NCBI GenBank assembly: GCA_029339505.1
Contig: JAQISU010000155.1
Span: forward strand, 22,350,001 to 22,414,000
From: Unio delphinus
Taxonomy: Eukaryota > Mollusca > Bivalvia > Unionida > Unionidae
Length of the DNA: 64,000 nt
Direction: 5' to 3'
Shown here piece by piece: positions 46,244 through 61,200 of this stretch. The first letter of the stretch is position 1, and every line of letters starts with the position of its first letter. A model generated the notes under the pieces. That model was not told where the DNA came from and made no database searches. It saw only the letters and a list, made by a program, of their open reading frames with translations. Made by a program: the position numbers and the translations under genes.

Positions 46244-49200
46244 TTATGTTTTTGAAGTTGTATACTTTGCCATCTAACATATATCAACATCTACATTTTG
46301 CATCTCTGAAATAGTTATTATTATATGCTCATTTTTTTCTCTGTTAACTTTACATTGTCAGAATCATGCAGTATTTTGCGACACTGCACTTGTGCACTTC
46401 ATATTGCACTCACATATGCCCAATAGTGTATTAGGAACTGCTTCGTAAACAAATCATGTACACTCATGTAGTAGATGCTTTATCATTTGATTGATTAAAA
46501 TTGTTTCTGAATGAACTAAATCAGATGTTTCATGGACTGCCACATACCAGTTGCTTTGCCACATTCTGTTTTAATATTTTTGATACAATATTTTGGATCT
46601 AAGCCAGAAATAGACTCCAGACAGGTATGGCTCACTTCATATAACATGCAAGTGACAAGGTATAAATGTGTCTTCCTAAGTTGGTAATAAGAATGGAAAA
46701 TATACATTTAAAATTTTACATCCTGAATTTTCTCAAAATATACTTTCTTAGTTTTGCAAAATTTGAAATACATGAGTCAAATGTTTTCCAGTTTGATTAC
46801 ACATTTTAAAATTGTACTGTAATTTCGACCATATTCCAAGTGCAATAACATCCTCCTTACGACACTTTCAATTGAAAAAACATTATAATCCATTACATCT
46901 TTTTGATAATGACAACTAAAAAAACTTCGTATTTTTCCCACAATATGATTCCAAACATTGAATGACAGAACAGGAACACCTGAAGGCATCAACACACTGC
47001 TCCCTTGCTGCTGAAATCAGATGTACTTTAATATATGTAGAACTGACACAGATAAATCCAATTATCAATTTTTTTTTATAGAATCAACAAAATTACCAAA
47101 ATCTATGTATTCCAGACAAAATGGAAAAGTTGTTGCAGTGCACATTCATTCACAATATGACACTAAATTTCAATTTTAAGTAGAACAAAATGCCATTTTC
47201 TTTTGAAAGGGATGTCTACCACACGAATAAGTTCAAATTTATCAGGGGAGATTTTCTTAATGATGAATCTGGGCATGTGTATTTACTTTGGAATACCGCA
47301 TATATTTGTGTACTTTGTTTCTTGTAGTGTATTTATGTTTATATAATTAAGCCTTAGGTAGAATAAGCAAATCAGCATATGATGCTTGTCCATCGATGTC
47401 GATGAGGACCATTCAATGTCATCGATTCATTGAGGGTGGGTCCGGAGATGGCTGATCAGTCCAATCCGGGCCCGGAATAGTCTGTTGCAGTGGGGACATG
47501 GATGTGCAGGTTGTTGACTGTGAATTGCAGAACTGCTGTTCCTGGATTTGCGCAGATCACGTTTCTCAGCTGCGTCCACAGTCTTTTGTGCTCAAAGGCT
47601 GCCGTACCGGCATTAACTTGACTGCGCCAAGCAGATCGATCAGCAGCGACACTCTCCCAGCTGTCAGGATCAACGCCTAGGTTCTTTAGCGAGGCCTTGA
47701 GGGTGTCATTGTACCTCCTTTTTGACCACCATGAGATATCTTGCCTTGCTGTAGTTCTCCATAGAAGATTTTCTTGGGTAGGCGTTCTGTCGGCATGCGG
47801 ACGACATGGCCAGCCCATCGGAGTTGTGCCTTGAACAGCATGGTGTGGATGCTTGTCATGCCAGGATGCGTGAGCACCTCTGTGTTCGGTACCTTGTTCT
47901 GCCATCTAATTTTCAATAGTTTTCTCAGGGAGCTCATGTGGAAGTGGTTCAGTTTCTTAACATGGCGGCTATACACAGTCCAGGTCTCGCAAGCATAGAG
48001 GAGAGTGGGGAGAACAACCGCTGCATAGACTTTTAGTTTGGTGGCAAGCCTGATGCCTCTCCTGTCCCAGACATTAGAGCGGAGTCTGCCAAAAGTTACA
48101 CTGGCTTTGGCAATCCTTGTATTGACCTCATCATCTATGTGAACTGCTTGTGAGAGAGTGCTGCCGAGGTATGTGAACCTGTCTACGTTTCTGAGCTTTT
48201 GGCCATTGACAGTGATAGATGGTTCCAGGTAATCTTTTCCAGGGGCTGGCTGATGCTGAGCCTCGGTCTTGATGGTACAGATGGTGAGTCTGAAGTTAGT
48301 GCACGCTGTGGACAACAGGTCCATGTTCTGTTGCATGCCTGTCTCCATGTTGGAATTGAGGGCACAGTCATCTGCAAACAGGAAGTCGCAAATGTTCACA
48401 ATTTGGACTTTGGATTTGGTTTGAAGCCGCCTCAGGTTGAATAACTTCCCATCCAGATGGTAACAGAGACCTACTCCCACATCACTGTCCTTGAAAGCAT
48501 CCATCAACATTGCGGAGAACATGAGGCTGAAGAGAGTGGGGGCTAAAACGCATCCTTGTTTCATACCATTTGTGACTGCAAAGGGTACAGAGTAGTTGCC
48601 CTGGTCCTGATCTCTTGCAAGCATGCCGTCATGAAAATGCCTCACCATTTCAATGAAGACCTCTGGACATCCAAATTTGGCCATGATTTTCCAAAGGCCT
48701 TCCCTGCTGACAGTGTCAAATGCCTTAATCAGGTCTATGAAGGTGGTGTATAGCTTGACATTTTGCTCAAGACACTTTTCTTGCAACTGCCTGGCAGCAA
48801 AGATCATGTCGATGGTGCCTCTCTCTTTTCTAAAGCCACACTGACTTTCTGGTAGCAGGCCATGATCAAGGTGCTCTGTGAGTCTGTTCAGCAGTAGCCT
48901 GGCAAGGATCTTACCTGCGATGCAGAGTAGAGTGATTCCTCTATGGTTGTCGCAGGATTGGCGATTGCCTTTGCGTTTGTAAACATGGATGATGTATGCA
49001 TCTTTGAATTCCTGTGGTATGCGTTTCTGCTTCCACATCCCACAGAACATCTCTGTTAGTCTTTCCACTAGCTTAGGCCCACCAGTCTTGTAGATCTCAG
49101 CTGGGATGGAGACTGCTCCTGGAGCTTTTCCACTAGAAAGCAGCTCAATGGCTTTATGGGTTTCCAGCACTGTTGGAGGGTCAGCCAGTCTCTCGTTGAT

Positions 49201-52200
49201 CTCCACCTGTGGTAGACGGTTGATAGCTTCATCATTGATGGAAGAGGGTCTGTTGAGGACACCGTCAAAGTGTTCTGCCCAGCGTTCCAGTATCTTCTCC
49301 TTCTTGGTTATCAGAGTGCTGCCATCTGTGCTCAATAGAGGGGCTGTGCCTGCTGTTACTCTGCTATAAACATCACGAAGAGTGCTATAGAATTTCTTTA
49401 TGTTGTGTCTGTTGGCAAAGGATTGGATATCATCAGCCTTTCGGCTCAGTCATGTGTCCTGCATCTCACGCAGTTTATTCTGCACAGATTGGCGGACCCT
49501 GCTGAATGCATCTTTCTTTGCAGCGGACTTGGGGTTGATGTTGTACGCACGATGGAGATGATGCTTCTCCTCTAGCAGGGACTGTATTTCTTCACAGTTC
49601 TCGTCAAACCAGTCCTGGTGCTTTCGCGCAGTTATGCCAAGGGTTTCAGATGCGGTAGAGTACACCAGATGTTTGAAGGCCGCCCAGCATTTCTCTACAT
49701 CGTTGGTGTCAGAGTATGTGGTTTCTAGCTGGCTTTTTATAGCTGCAGACAGAGCTTGCTCAGTGTTGCATAATTTCAACCTGGAGATATTGAGCCGCTT
49801 TGGGACTTTGATTCCCTGTGGAGGTCTGGGAGGTTTAATTCTGAGATTCATCTTGGAAATTAGCAGCCAGTGGTCTGTCCAGCAGTCAGTACCACACATA
49901 GCTTTAGTCACCCAGACATCCTGCCTGTCAGTCCCACGTACTAAGATGTAGTCGATCATATGCCAATGCTTAGACCGTGGGTGCATCCAACTTGTGTTAT
50001 TACGGTTCTGCAGACGGAATACAGTGTTTGTGATCAGAAGATCGTAAGTTGCACACAACGTCAAGAGCAGAAGTCCAATGCTGTTGCAGTTGCCAATGCC
50101 ATGTCTACCAATAACTCCCTTCCACGAGATATGGTCCGCGCCAACTCTGGCATTAAAATCACCAAGAATGATTAGTTTATCTGATTTTGGTACTGAAGCA
50201 ATTTGGGCTTCCAGATCGTTGTAGAACTTGTCTTTGGCCTCCTCCGAGTTTGTCATGGTTGGTGCATAAGCTTGTTTTTTGTAGTGTATTTATGTTTATA
50301 TAATTTAGCCTTAGGTAGAATAAGCAAATCAGCATATAATAAAAAGGTCACTGCATCTGAATGGGAAAATATGAACTTGTGCAGTGCAGTACGTCCATCT
50401 GAAAAACTTGTTCTCAATTTCCTATACAAACACATTAACCTAGAAATCTGATTATGAAAATTTGGTTACTGAGGGTATAAAATAGTTAATCTAGTTATGA
50501 AAATCTGGTTAATGTTCCTGCATAGAAGGTCACTTTGTAGCAGTTTACATATTGCATGTATGGTAACCATGCATAGTTCTGATGGTGTGTCAACTAAAAA
50601 ACATTAAAATTGATAGTGAGAAATCTACTGAATACAAACCATAAATTTCAATATTGCATTGTTACTGTAATTTTAGAAATTTAAGCAGACACTTGTTTCC
50701 ATCTTACCTAAATTTTCCCTGACAAGATCCCAAACCTCTGCATACTCTTCCAGTAATTTTGGAAGTTCATCTATGAAAAGAAACAAGAGACCTGAGTTGG
50801 CATAAGATTGCTCACACAGCTGCTATTTGGTTAATAGCCAAGTGTGAGAGCAGCTGACCATGAAATTGTAGTTAACAGGATAATTTCTTAAAAAACTTAT
50901 TCCAAAGCTGTTGCTCAGATATATTAAGAAAACAACTGTTTTGAGTTCTCTTTTCATCTTCATCTATATAGGATGGCACATCAGTATCATCTGTTCTATA
51001 CGGAAAGGCCTTTATATGCTTGGATGCTTTCTAAAAAAATTGGTCAAAGTCTGTTGACAGGCCTTAAGGTGATAAAGTTATTAAAATGTTCTTCCATTTT
51101 CAGTAATAGTACTATATTTGTCAGTGGACTGACATCACATGCATAAAATCTGAGAGCCCTTCATGCCACGGTACTTTCAGTTAAATATACTCAAATGCTA
51201 ATGAGTGACTGACATCACATGCATACAGTCTGACAGCCCTTCATGCCACGGTACTTTCAGTTAAATATACTCAAATGCGAATGAGTGATTTTTAAGAAAG
51301 AGTATTTCAAGATTTTTTTTTTTTAAATTTTGGTTGCAGTAGCCATAGCAGAATGTGGAATGTCTTCATTTTAGTTTTCAAGGTGTTTAAATCTTTCGCT
51401 TTTAGTTGTAGTAGTAACATTAACCATATCTGAAAATTGATGAGAATCATTTAGGCAAATTTTTAAGACCTATATGCCAACATACTTAGTTAAATTCTGT
51501 TGAATGGTTTTTGAGAAGGGTTTGTTAAAAGGTTTTTCTATATTCAGTAACATCAACCATGTTGGATGATGGATTGGCATCCATTAAACAAATCTGAAAG
51601 GCAAGAATGCTGCAATAAAATTGTGTGCAACTGTATCAATGGAAGTGTTTGAGAATAAGTTGTAAATGGATAATGTATGAATACAATTGAATACTGACAA
51701 AAGACCATACCATGAACACACTTAGACCTGTTGAAGCTGGGGAGCCATTAAAACAATTAGATTTAAGAAACAAATTAGAATATTTTCCAATTAATATTCC
51801 AACACAGGTTCTCAAAATGCATTTGATGACCTGCAAGTACACAGTAATGAATATATTTGTACAAAAGTTGCATGAAATGTTTCCAGCTTAACTGTTTTAG
51901 ACACAAGAATGGCTGTACATTTAATGCAGATTCAATCTTGACTGGAAAATGTGACTGGACTTTTTTGCCTGCATATTAGAGTATTAATTTAACAGTTTAG
52001 CCAGTAAAAGAAAGTAAGTGAACCATTCCAGTAAAAATCGACTACAAAGTGAAATATAAGTTTTCTTCATTCAACATAGGTTCTTTTCTCTGGTATGAGT
52101 CAACTAACTTTCTCCATCAATAACAATGGATTTAAAATTTGCAATTTGATTTTAATTACACAACATGATTTTGAAAATAACATCAAGTGCCATATAGTCT

Positions 52201-55200
52201 TTTTTTCTTCTTCATATTCTAAATATTTCATACATCCTCAATAAATACGAAATCTGAATTATGTTTTATTGGAATTCTTTTCACAAAAAACTGTATATTC
52301 TTATTTGCAAATATTTCCACTTTATATAATAAGTTAACAATTAAGATTTATATATTTCACCTAATACTGTTCATATGCTATACATTTTTTTAATGAAATA
52401 TTAGAGAAAATATGGTTTCCTAGAAATAGACTATTGGTAGTATGTGTTTGTATTTTCACTGCATGGTACAAACCTCCATCAGACTCTTTTCTGAGCCTTT
52501 CCACTGTAATGGCGGATGCTTCAGCACGATCCAGCTTTCTCTGATATTTCTGGAACAGGATTCTCTGCAACTTCAAGATGCTGGGAAGGTAGCGAATTGC
52601 CCGTAGATGATGCTCCTACAACCGATGGTAAAAAGATATTGTTAACTATGACAGCAGTCTTGAATCTTAATGTGGCTCAAATTTCATCCACATGTCTTTA
52701 AGTCTTAGGTTCAAGACATCTCATTGATAAAACTTAAGTTTCACTTTTGTCCAATCAGATTGATGGATTCTATACATAGATTTAAGTTAGGAATAAGCAA
52801 GGTACTTTGGAATTAAACTTATTTAATGTCATTCAGTAAGTATTCATACCTTAACCTAAATACACCAATCTCTCAATAACTCATGAACCCACTTTTAATG
52901 TGGGAGAAGGCATAAAACCCTTTTCAAGAAAATGACAAAATGAATTGACCTTTATCTGTTGAACATTAAGAAAATCATTATCAAAACTGGAAAATGAAAC
53001 CCAGATATATTGCTCAATTTATCGTTAATAATAAGCCATTGAAGAACCTCACAGTACAAATATCCCTACATAATAATGAAAAACCAAGACCTTATTTCTT
53101 TCATCATCATATGTACATGGGAGAATGTTTCATTTGCACTTCTGCCATTCAGCCATGTTAGAATGAAAGTGTCATTGTTTTTATATTTATACTGCAGGTA
53201 CATTGCTATTATATTTTCCTGGATACAAATAATGTTTGTTCATATCTTCTATTATAATTATGTTTTTGTAACCATTACCTGACCTTAATCTTTATTGATT
53301 TTTTATGATTATTTATCGCATACTGCACACGTCAACATAAAGATGTATGTATTAAAAAAAAAAAAGTCACAACCTACAATTTCATAACTTAACATGAAAG
53401 TTTGTAATGCTATTGATTTGTTTTGTTTTCAGGGTTTAATGCCATTTTTAAGCACACGATAGGCTATACATGGCGGCCAGTATTATTGGTGGAGGAAGAA
53501 CCCGGATAAACCCCCGGAAAGAACCACCGACCCACGAGAAGCTACTGGCAAGCTTTCTCACATAACTACATTAGCCGAATCTTAGACTCGAACCCACGCA
53601 GACAGAGGTGAGACGGCAGTGATCCGTAATGGAAAGTGCTTTAGACCACTCGGCCACTTGGGGCCCCTGTTATGCCATTGAACCATTTATACCCTAAGGG
53701 ACATCTCAATCATCTTTCTTTTGTTTTAAATTATTAATTTTATACTTTTCAATTAATTGGCATTTGCCAAAAAGCCATGTTACCATGAAAATAAATTGCT
53801 GAGATGAACTAATTTTATTTTTATATACTGCAGCCATACAATGTGTTTATAGTCAATTAGGTCACAGTAACTCAAACATGTGACAGATGTAAGGATGTGT
53901 CCAGATCACTTCAACTGACATGTATTTTAATACCCTGGAGTCACAAAACTATCTGAATATAAAACTTGAATTCACATTCAAGGCTTCAAAAGCAGAAACC
54001 ATACTCAACATCTGAGCTAAACTGTCATTTTACAATTTTTGTGATTCAACTGTTGTCCTTGATAATGGCTATTCCATGCAAAGACACTTAGTTGACCCAA
54101 GAAAAGCAGCAATGATTTATCAATTTATTTACTACTTATGCTACACTCAGTTTCCTTGGCAACATTTTGTTGTTGTTGTTGTTGTAGGATTTAATTAAAA
54201 AGATAGGCAGCTATATATGGCAGCCAGTATAACTGGTGGAGTAAGAACCTGGGAAAACCCCAGGAAGAATCATCGACCCACGAGAAGCTGCTGGCCAGCT
54301 TTCACACCTACCAATATTAGCTGAGCCTGAAACTCAAACCCAAACAGACTGCGGTGTGATGGCAGTGATCTGGAATTGTGAGTGCTTTAGACCACTCAGG
54401 GCCCCTCCGTGGCAACATAAAAAATGTTTACTGTGAATAACCATTAAAACACAACTCTACTCAACTTGGTTGTCATGTATACAGTGATTCCACATAGACC
54501 AGTGGTCACTTGGTTCATACAGCCATAATCTCTTGGCACCAATGAGTTTGTCTTCAAAAGTATCCAACTAGGGCAGCTAGCACTCTAATGAGACCAGTGA
54601 CTGGCATATTATTAGATAAACTGTAACATTAACCACCTCAAAAGCATATAATGGGGTTTACAAATGCAAATCTCATGAATATATGTTAATTTGTAAATTC
54701 AAAACTTTGAAATTTCTTTAAATGCAAAATAAAGTATATAACTTTAATCCAAACAAAGATGTAAGTAATCTGAGTAGATTTACAGCTGTGTGTTCCTTAG
54801 CTGTTAGGTATTGTCACTTTGATAATTACCAGCAATTATTATCATTGCTAATTATGAAGGTGACAAAAACTGATGAGAATCATGATATTGTTCTTTTGAA
54901 GTTAGCATGACTTCCAGTGGCCATAAAGTAAGAATGGTATGATACCTACGGTTGTATTTTTTTTCTTCATAGGTTACAAAATTTATTTGCAATTATACCA
55001 GACTAAAACCAGTCAATCATGTGACAAGCTCACTTCCTTTGGAAACACAGACCATTTCATGTAATAACTACAAGTTGCAAATTGAAGGAATGATCTGCTG
55101 CAAGGAGTGTCAGATATTAATGGTTTATAACAATATCTTAAATGATTTTGAAGGGTGGCCATGGAAATGAAAGCATGACTATATGGATGGATGGATGGTT

Positions 55201-58200
55201 GGATAGAAAAATGAACCAACAAAATGAGATTTAAAACAAAAAATAAAGAACACCTGAAAAAAAATCTGGATCTCAAGTTGAATATGCAATGCCAGTTTCA
55301 TAGAAAAACCCATCATCATCATCATCAGTCTCTTGACCTAGTGTGGTTGTTGAGGCACTGTGCTGCTGAACATTTGACCAGTTCCCTCCACTTGTCTTGA
55401 TCATGTGCCAATGCTTGTGTCTCCGCAGGATTTTTCCTGGTCCATTCTGTGATGTTGTCAGTCCACTTTTTTCTCTGTCAACCTCTCCTTCTACCACCTT
55501 GGACACTGCCCTGCAGTACTGTTGTGGATAGACTGTTGGCTCTAGTGACATGGCCATACAATTTCAGCTTTCTCTTTTTGACAGTGGTGATGAGGTCTTC
55601 ATAATGGCCTGCTTTGTGCCTGATGGTGTTACACATTTCTTCATTTGTGATGTGGTCCATTTAAGAGATGCCAAGGATGGTTCTGTAACATCACATGTCA
55701 TGTGCCTGGATTCTTCATTGTAATTCTGCTGTCAGGGTCCAGGCCTCACATCAATACATAAGGGTTGAGATGACTAGTGCTCACAACAGTCTGATTTTAG
55801 TTTTCAGACAGATATCCTTGTCTCTCCAGATGGGTCTCAGCATTGATATAACTGCCATTGTTTGTGCTGCTTGTGACAAAATTTCTGCTCTTGATCCCTC
55901 TTCGGTGATTACGGAACCAAGATATTTGAATTGCCCCACTGTTTGCAGTTCCTGCCCTCTGACTTTAATCTTGGTTGAGATTTGTTTGCCACTATTTGTC
56001 ATCAGTTTTGTCTTCTCGGCGCTTATCTCCACGTCAAATCTGGAAGATATTTCATCAAGATTCTTCACTAAGATGGCACACTCATCTTCACTGCCTTCCA
56101 GCCCATCAATGTCGTCTGCAGTGGTTTTCCAGGGCTTCGCACATGATGAACTCTAAGTAGATGTTGAAAAGCATGGGTGACAGGAGACAGCTTTGACGTA
56201 CTCCAACTGTTGTCTTGAACCAGTCCCCCACAGAACCTTGAGCAATTACTGCGTTGGTAGCCTTGGTGTACAGCTGCTTGATGGTATTGGTCAATGTTTG
56301 ACCCATGTTGTACTTATTCATTGTGGCCCACAATGCCTCATGCCACACTCTGTCAAAAGCCTCTTTGAAATCTATGAACACATGATAGATGTCTTTTTGA
56401 TGTCGTGAGTACTTTAAACACAGAACATTAAGATTGAATATTTGTTCTGTTGTGCTTCTTCCACTCCGGAACTCTGCCTGTTCTTCAGCGATTATTTCTT
56501 CTGCTCGGGGTTTCAAACTGTTCAAGATGATCTTCTGCATCACCTTACTAGCATGGCTGATCAAACTGATAGTTCTGTAATTTTGGCACAGCTGGAGATT
56601 GCCTTTTATATGGGAGTGTTATAATCAGTGACTGGGTCCACTGTGTTGGCCATTCACCTATCTGCCAGATCTTGTTGCAGATTTCTGTTAGTAGCTCTAT
56701 CACTGAATCCCCACCATTCTTGATAAGTTCAGCTGGGATGTTGTCTACTCCAGCTACCTTCCCATTCTTCAGTGCTCTTATCTCTGACTCCACCTCTTCT
56801 TTGAGAATGGGGAAATCATCATCATTTGTAAGGTTTGGAACTTCAAGCACCTCTGGGTCTCCTGTGGATGGATGGTTGTAGAGTTCTTTACAATACTCAG
56901 TCTATCTTTCTGCAATGTCACTTGCTTCTGTAATGGATTTTTCATTTTTGACTTGAATGGTACTGACTCTTGGCTGCTTCTGTCTGGTTCGGTCTTTCAC
57001 AATTTGGAATGCCTTTTTGTTGTTATTCTTTATCAGACTGCTCTCTGTTTCTGTGCATTTTTGTCCAATCTAATCTTTTTTTGCTTTCTCAAGTTTTTTT
57101 CTGATATTCTTGTTTATTTCTTGGTACTCCACTGCCCCTATTGTGTGTCTGGTGTTTTTGAGGTCTCTTCGGGCATCACACAGATTCAGAATCTCTTCTG
57201 TAACCCAGGGTTTTTGCTTTGGGCAATGGAGGCCAATGATGTTCTTGGCAGCTGTTGTCATTACTGTGTTGAAAGTATCTGTCATCACTTTAACATCAAC
57301 ATCCATCACAAGGAGTGAAGCAAATTTTCCTCCAATTGTGATTGGAAGGACAAGCAGATGTTAGGATCCTTCAGTTGTTCAAGGCTGAATTTGAGCCTGA
57401 CTTTCTTTGGCTTGTTAATTTTCTTCAGCCTCACTCGGAAGTTCATAATGATGAGGTCGTGATCACTCCCAACATCAGCACCTGGGAACGTTCATGTGTT
57501 TGCTCTATTGATGCCAGATCGGTAACTGTTTTGAACCAGTATGTAGTCGATCTGGTTATGATGAGTTCCATTTGGTGCATGCCATAACCAGCATCGTGAA
57601 GCTTTATTTTGGACCAGACTGTTGGCTAGTACGAAGTTGCTGTAGCTTGCAAACTCGAGCAGCTGTCTCCCTCTTTCATTGGTAAGCTCACTGCAAGAAG
57701 GTCCACAATGATCATCCCAGTCTTTTAGAGCATCTTTGCGAACCTTAGTATTCCAGTTTCCGTCTTTTATACTGACCATGTTTAGAATACCCTGGAGTTT
57801 GTTGTAAAACTCCTCTATTTTTTCATCATCAGGATCAGCAGTTGGAGCATAGACTTGGATAATTGTGATGTTAAAGGGAGAAAAACCAATATAATTTAAA
57901 AAATGAATGTCTATTTCTTAATTATGAGTATTCTTTCAAATAAAATGGGAAATATACCTCTTTTAGGAAGAGCTGTAGAACCATATGTTGTCTCTGAGCT
58001 TTCTTGGTGCCTGTCATCCGAACCTCAAACTCATGACGCAGGTGGTCCATGGTGATCTGTGATCGAAAGCGCCACATTGCAGGATTTTCCTGTAGCATTT
58101 CAAGAGGAATCTTCTCCTGTGGTTGTGTGATCTCATAAAGAAGACACAGCAGTGGATCTGAACCTGCAAAAATTAATGTAGCACAATTAAGATCATGCAA

Positions 58201-61200
58201 AAATGACAAATTATCATTGTAACCAGTGTAGAGGGCTTAAAGCTGCTTTTCTTATGACTACTAAAATTTCACCCCACTTACATACCTGAAACATTCTCTT
58301 TAAAACATTTAATATAATTTATACACTCTCTAGCCATAAGAAAAATCAACATAAAATTATCCACACATAAACTGAAAGCAATCTGTCAAAAGATGCATGG
58401 GGAAAGATCAATGGGTCCTTAATGTTTTAAAAGTATAGGGCCATCAGGTATTTCTGTTTTAAATATTTTAGGTATAAATGTTTATGATGTTGTTTGTGTC
58501 CAAGACAGAAAATGAACATTTTGGAAATCGGAGTTCTACTTAACTTTTCTCCTCTTCTATTCATTTTGCAGCACTGTTCGCAGAAATTAAACTATATATA
58601 AACTTTTAAAACATATGCCACTTATGTGATGTCTTTTTTTATGGGCACAATAATGAGAGAGAGAGAGAGATACAGTGAGTGAGTGATAGAGATAGAGCAT
58701 CCATAAAACATAAAATATACCAAGTCTTTTATCTTTGGCTAGTTGCTGGTTGCATTCTTTCAATAAAACCTCCATTTTCTATGTAATTAGAAAAAAACTA
58801 GATTAGTAATTCCTTCATTAACCAAGATTTAAAAACAAAATGTCCAATTTTCATTAAAATATGCAAAAATGTACAAAAATGACAAGATCAAAATATAATA
58901 TACTCCCTTTTCTTCAGTCTGAATTTATTTAGAAAGAAAGTAAATTACTAAAACAGTGACATCAATCTAAGAAAATATAAACATTTACCCTAATCTAGAG
59001 TGTGGATGGACATATGCCTGGACAGACACATGGACATCAAAGTATTGATAGGTCGAGCTTCTACTAAGGCAGGATTGACATGTTTTATGGAACTGGGTGT
59101 CTCGCCTGCATCCTACATTAATGTATTTCCTCTGTATTTGACTTGACTATATATCACATAACATAGTCAGCTCTGTACCTTGAGTTCAAGATCACTAAAG
59201 GAAAATGTAATTCAGTAAGAAGACAATGAATTACAAACCTTAGCCATGCCCCATGTCTCAAGGTCATGACCATTAACAATGTAAATCAGTGACCTCTATC
59301 AGTGTACAGGTATAAACACTTAAACCAATGATGATATTTTAATGAAATTTTTGCATGACATATATCTCGACAGTTTCTTGTGCACTCAGTGATACCTCCA
59401 GCTCTCAAGGTCAAGACCACAGCAAGGGATAATACAAGTTAGTGGCCTGTTTCTTTATCCAGGATTTCACTTTCTAACCCCTACTGACAATCTGGTAACA
59501 CTTTAGCCAGGTAAGCACCTTATCATATAATAATCAAGTCCATAGATCAAAAGTCAAGGTCATTAATAGGGCAAAAGTCAACACAGATTATCAAGTGCCT
59601 CTTGTGGTAATTTTCATATATATTGTAATGGGTTATTCTTGCAAGCTACACCAATAATGGTTAATATATACAGGCAGTGAAACTGAGACTCAAACATGGT
59701 ATATAAGTTAAACTGAGACAAAAACTAGTTTTTATATCTGCACAAGCTGAATTGAAGAAAGCAGTAAGGATTCTGCACTCAATGCCAGAAAATTACAAGT
59801 GTCCTTGACTACCCACACAAGTATGACCTAAAGTTCTGATCATAAAATTAGGTGGGGTAAACACCATCTGTGATTCATTCACATCCCAAAACTATTTATA
59901 TTCTCTTAAAAAGACTGAATTTTTAAAGGTTTGTCTTAAAGTAAAAACTTACAACACGCACACACACACAAAGAGTTAAATACCTGTAATGCTGGAGCCA
60001 CAAATTTCTCAGAAAACTTTTTTTCCCATTCATTTCTGGTGTCTTTGCTTACCAATCCACATATTTCTTTTCCAATCTTGTCTAAACATTAAAATGAAAT
60101 TGCAATGACTTTATTTGTTGTGCAAGAAATGGAAAGGCTGTCAGTTTTTCAAGTTACTAATTCTACATTTAAAGATACAAGTTAGAGATATGTGATATAA
60201 ATAACATGATACTTAACAGTTTTACTTTCATTATTGTGGAAGAAAGAAAAGCAGAAACTTAAGTTTCACAAAAAATGTGTTTGTTACAAAGCATTTTTTT
60301 AATTTCATGAACTTAGAACATCTGAGCTCAGAACTGCAAACTCCTGGAACTAAGTACCATAAACACATGTACTTAAATGTTTAACAAATGTTTATTTATC
60401 ATCAAGGATTTTAACTAATGATACACAAATACAAAAATTTGCTTGAATCTTTTTGTATGTATGTATCCATCTGCTTAATTACAGCACATATAGAATTAAC
60501 AATGACTCATTATCTCTATGCCCTTCTGTCAGGTCTGACAAAATACTGTGTATATGTATGTACCTATCTACTCAATTGAAACATATATAGAATTACCAAT
60601 GACTTACTATCTCTATACCCTTCTGTCAAGTCCAACAAAATAATGTGAACATGTTTTACCAATCTACTCAATTACAGCATGATGTATATAGTATTACCAA
60701 AACCACACTATCTCATTGCTGAGAAAATACTGTGAAAATGTTCTTACCTATCACCTCAATTACAGCATATATAGAATTACCAATGACTAACTTACTCTCT
60801 CTAGGACATTCCATCACACCAGACAATATACTGTGCATAATGATGAAAACATCATCCAAGCTTTTGCCAAGAGCTCTGTGAAGGTCATTCAGGTCATGTT
60901 CAATATGTTGCCATAGAAACTGAGAAACCATGTCATCTGTTATGTCTGGCTTGATCAACTGACTCACGGCCTGGAAATGAAGGATCTAAGTTATTATAAT
61001 TTTCATGCAGGAATCATATATATGTTAGAAATAACTATTAGATCTCAAGAAGTGATTGAGTTCATGGTCCTATAGGAAGAACAGATGATGATGAATTTAA
61101 ACCATGACAAGTTTGCTGAAACCAAAAACAAATGTAGGGACACAAAAACTGCATTTATACAGTAAAATCTATCTCAAGAGATCACTCCTGCAGGCAAAGA

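Noticed and set aside
55695..57587. Plus-strand frames of 80-153 codons over the LINE
   Set aside because: Antisense shadows of the minus-strand reverse transcriptase and endonuclease.
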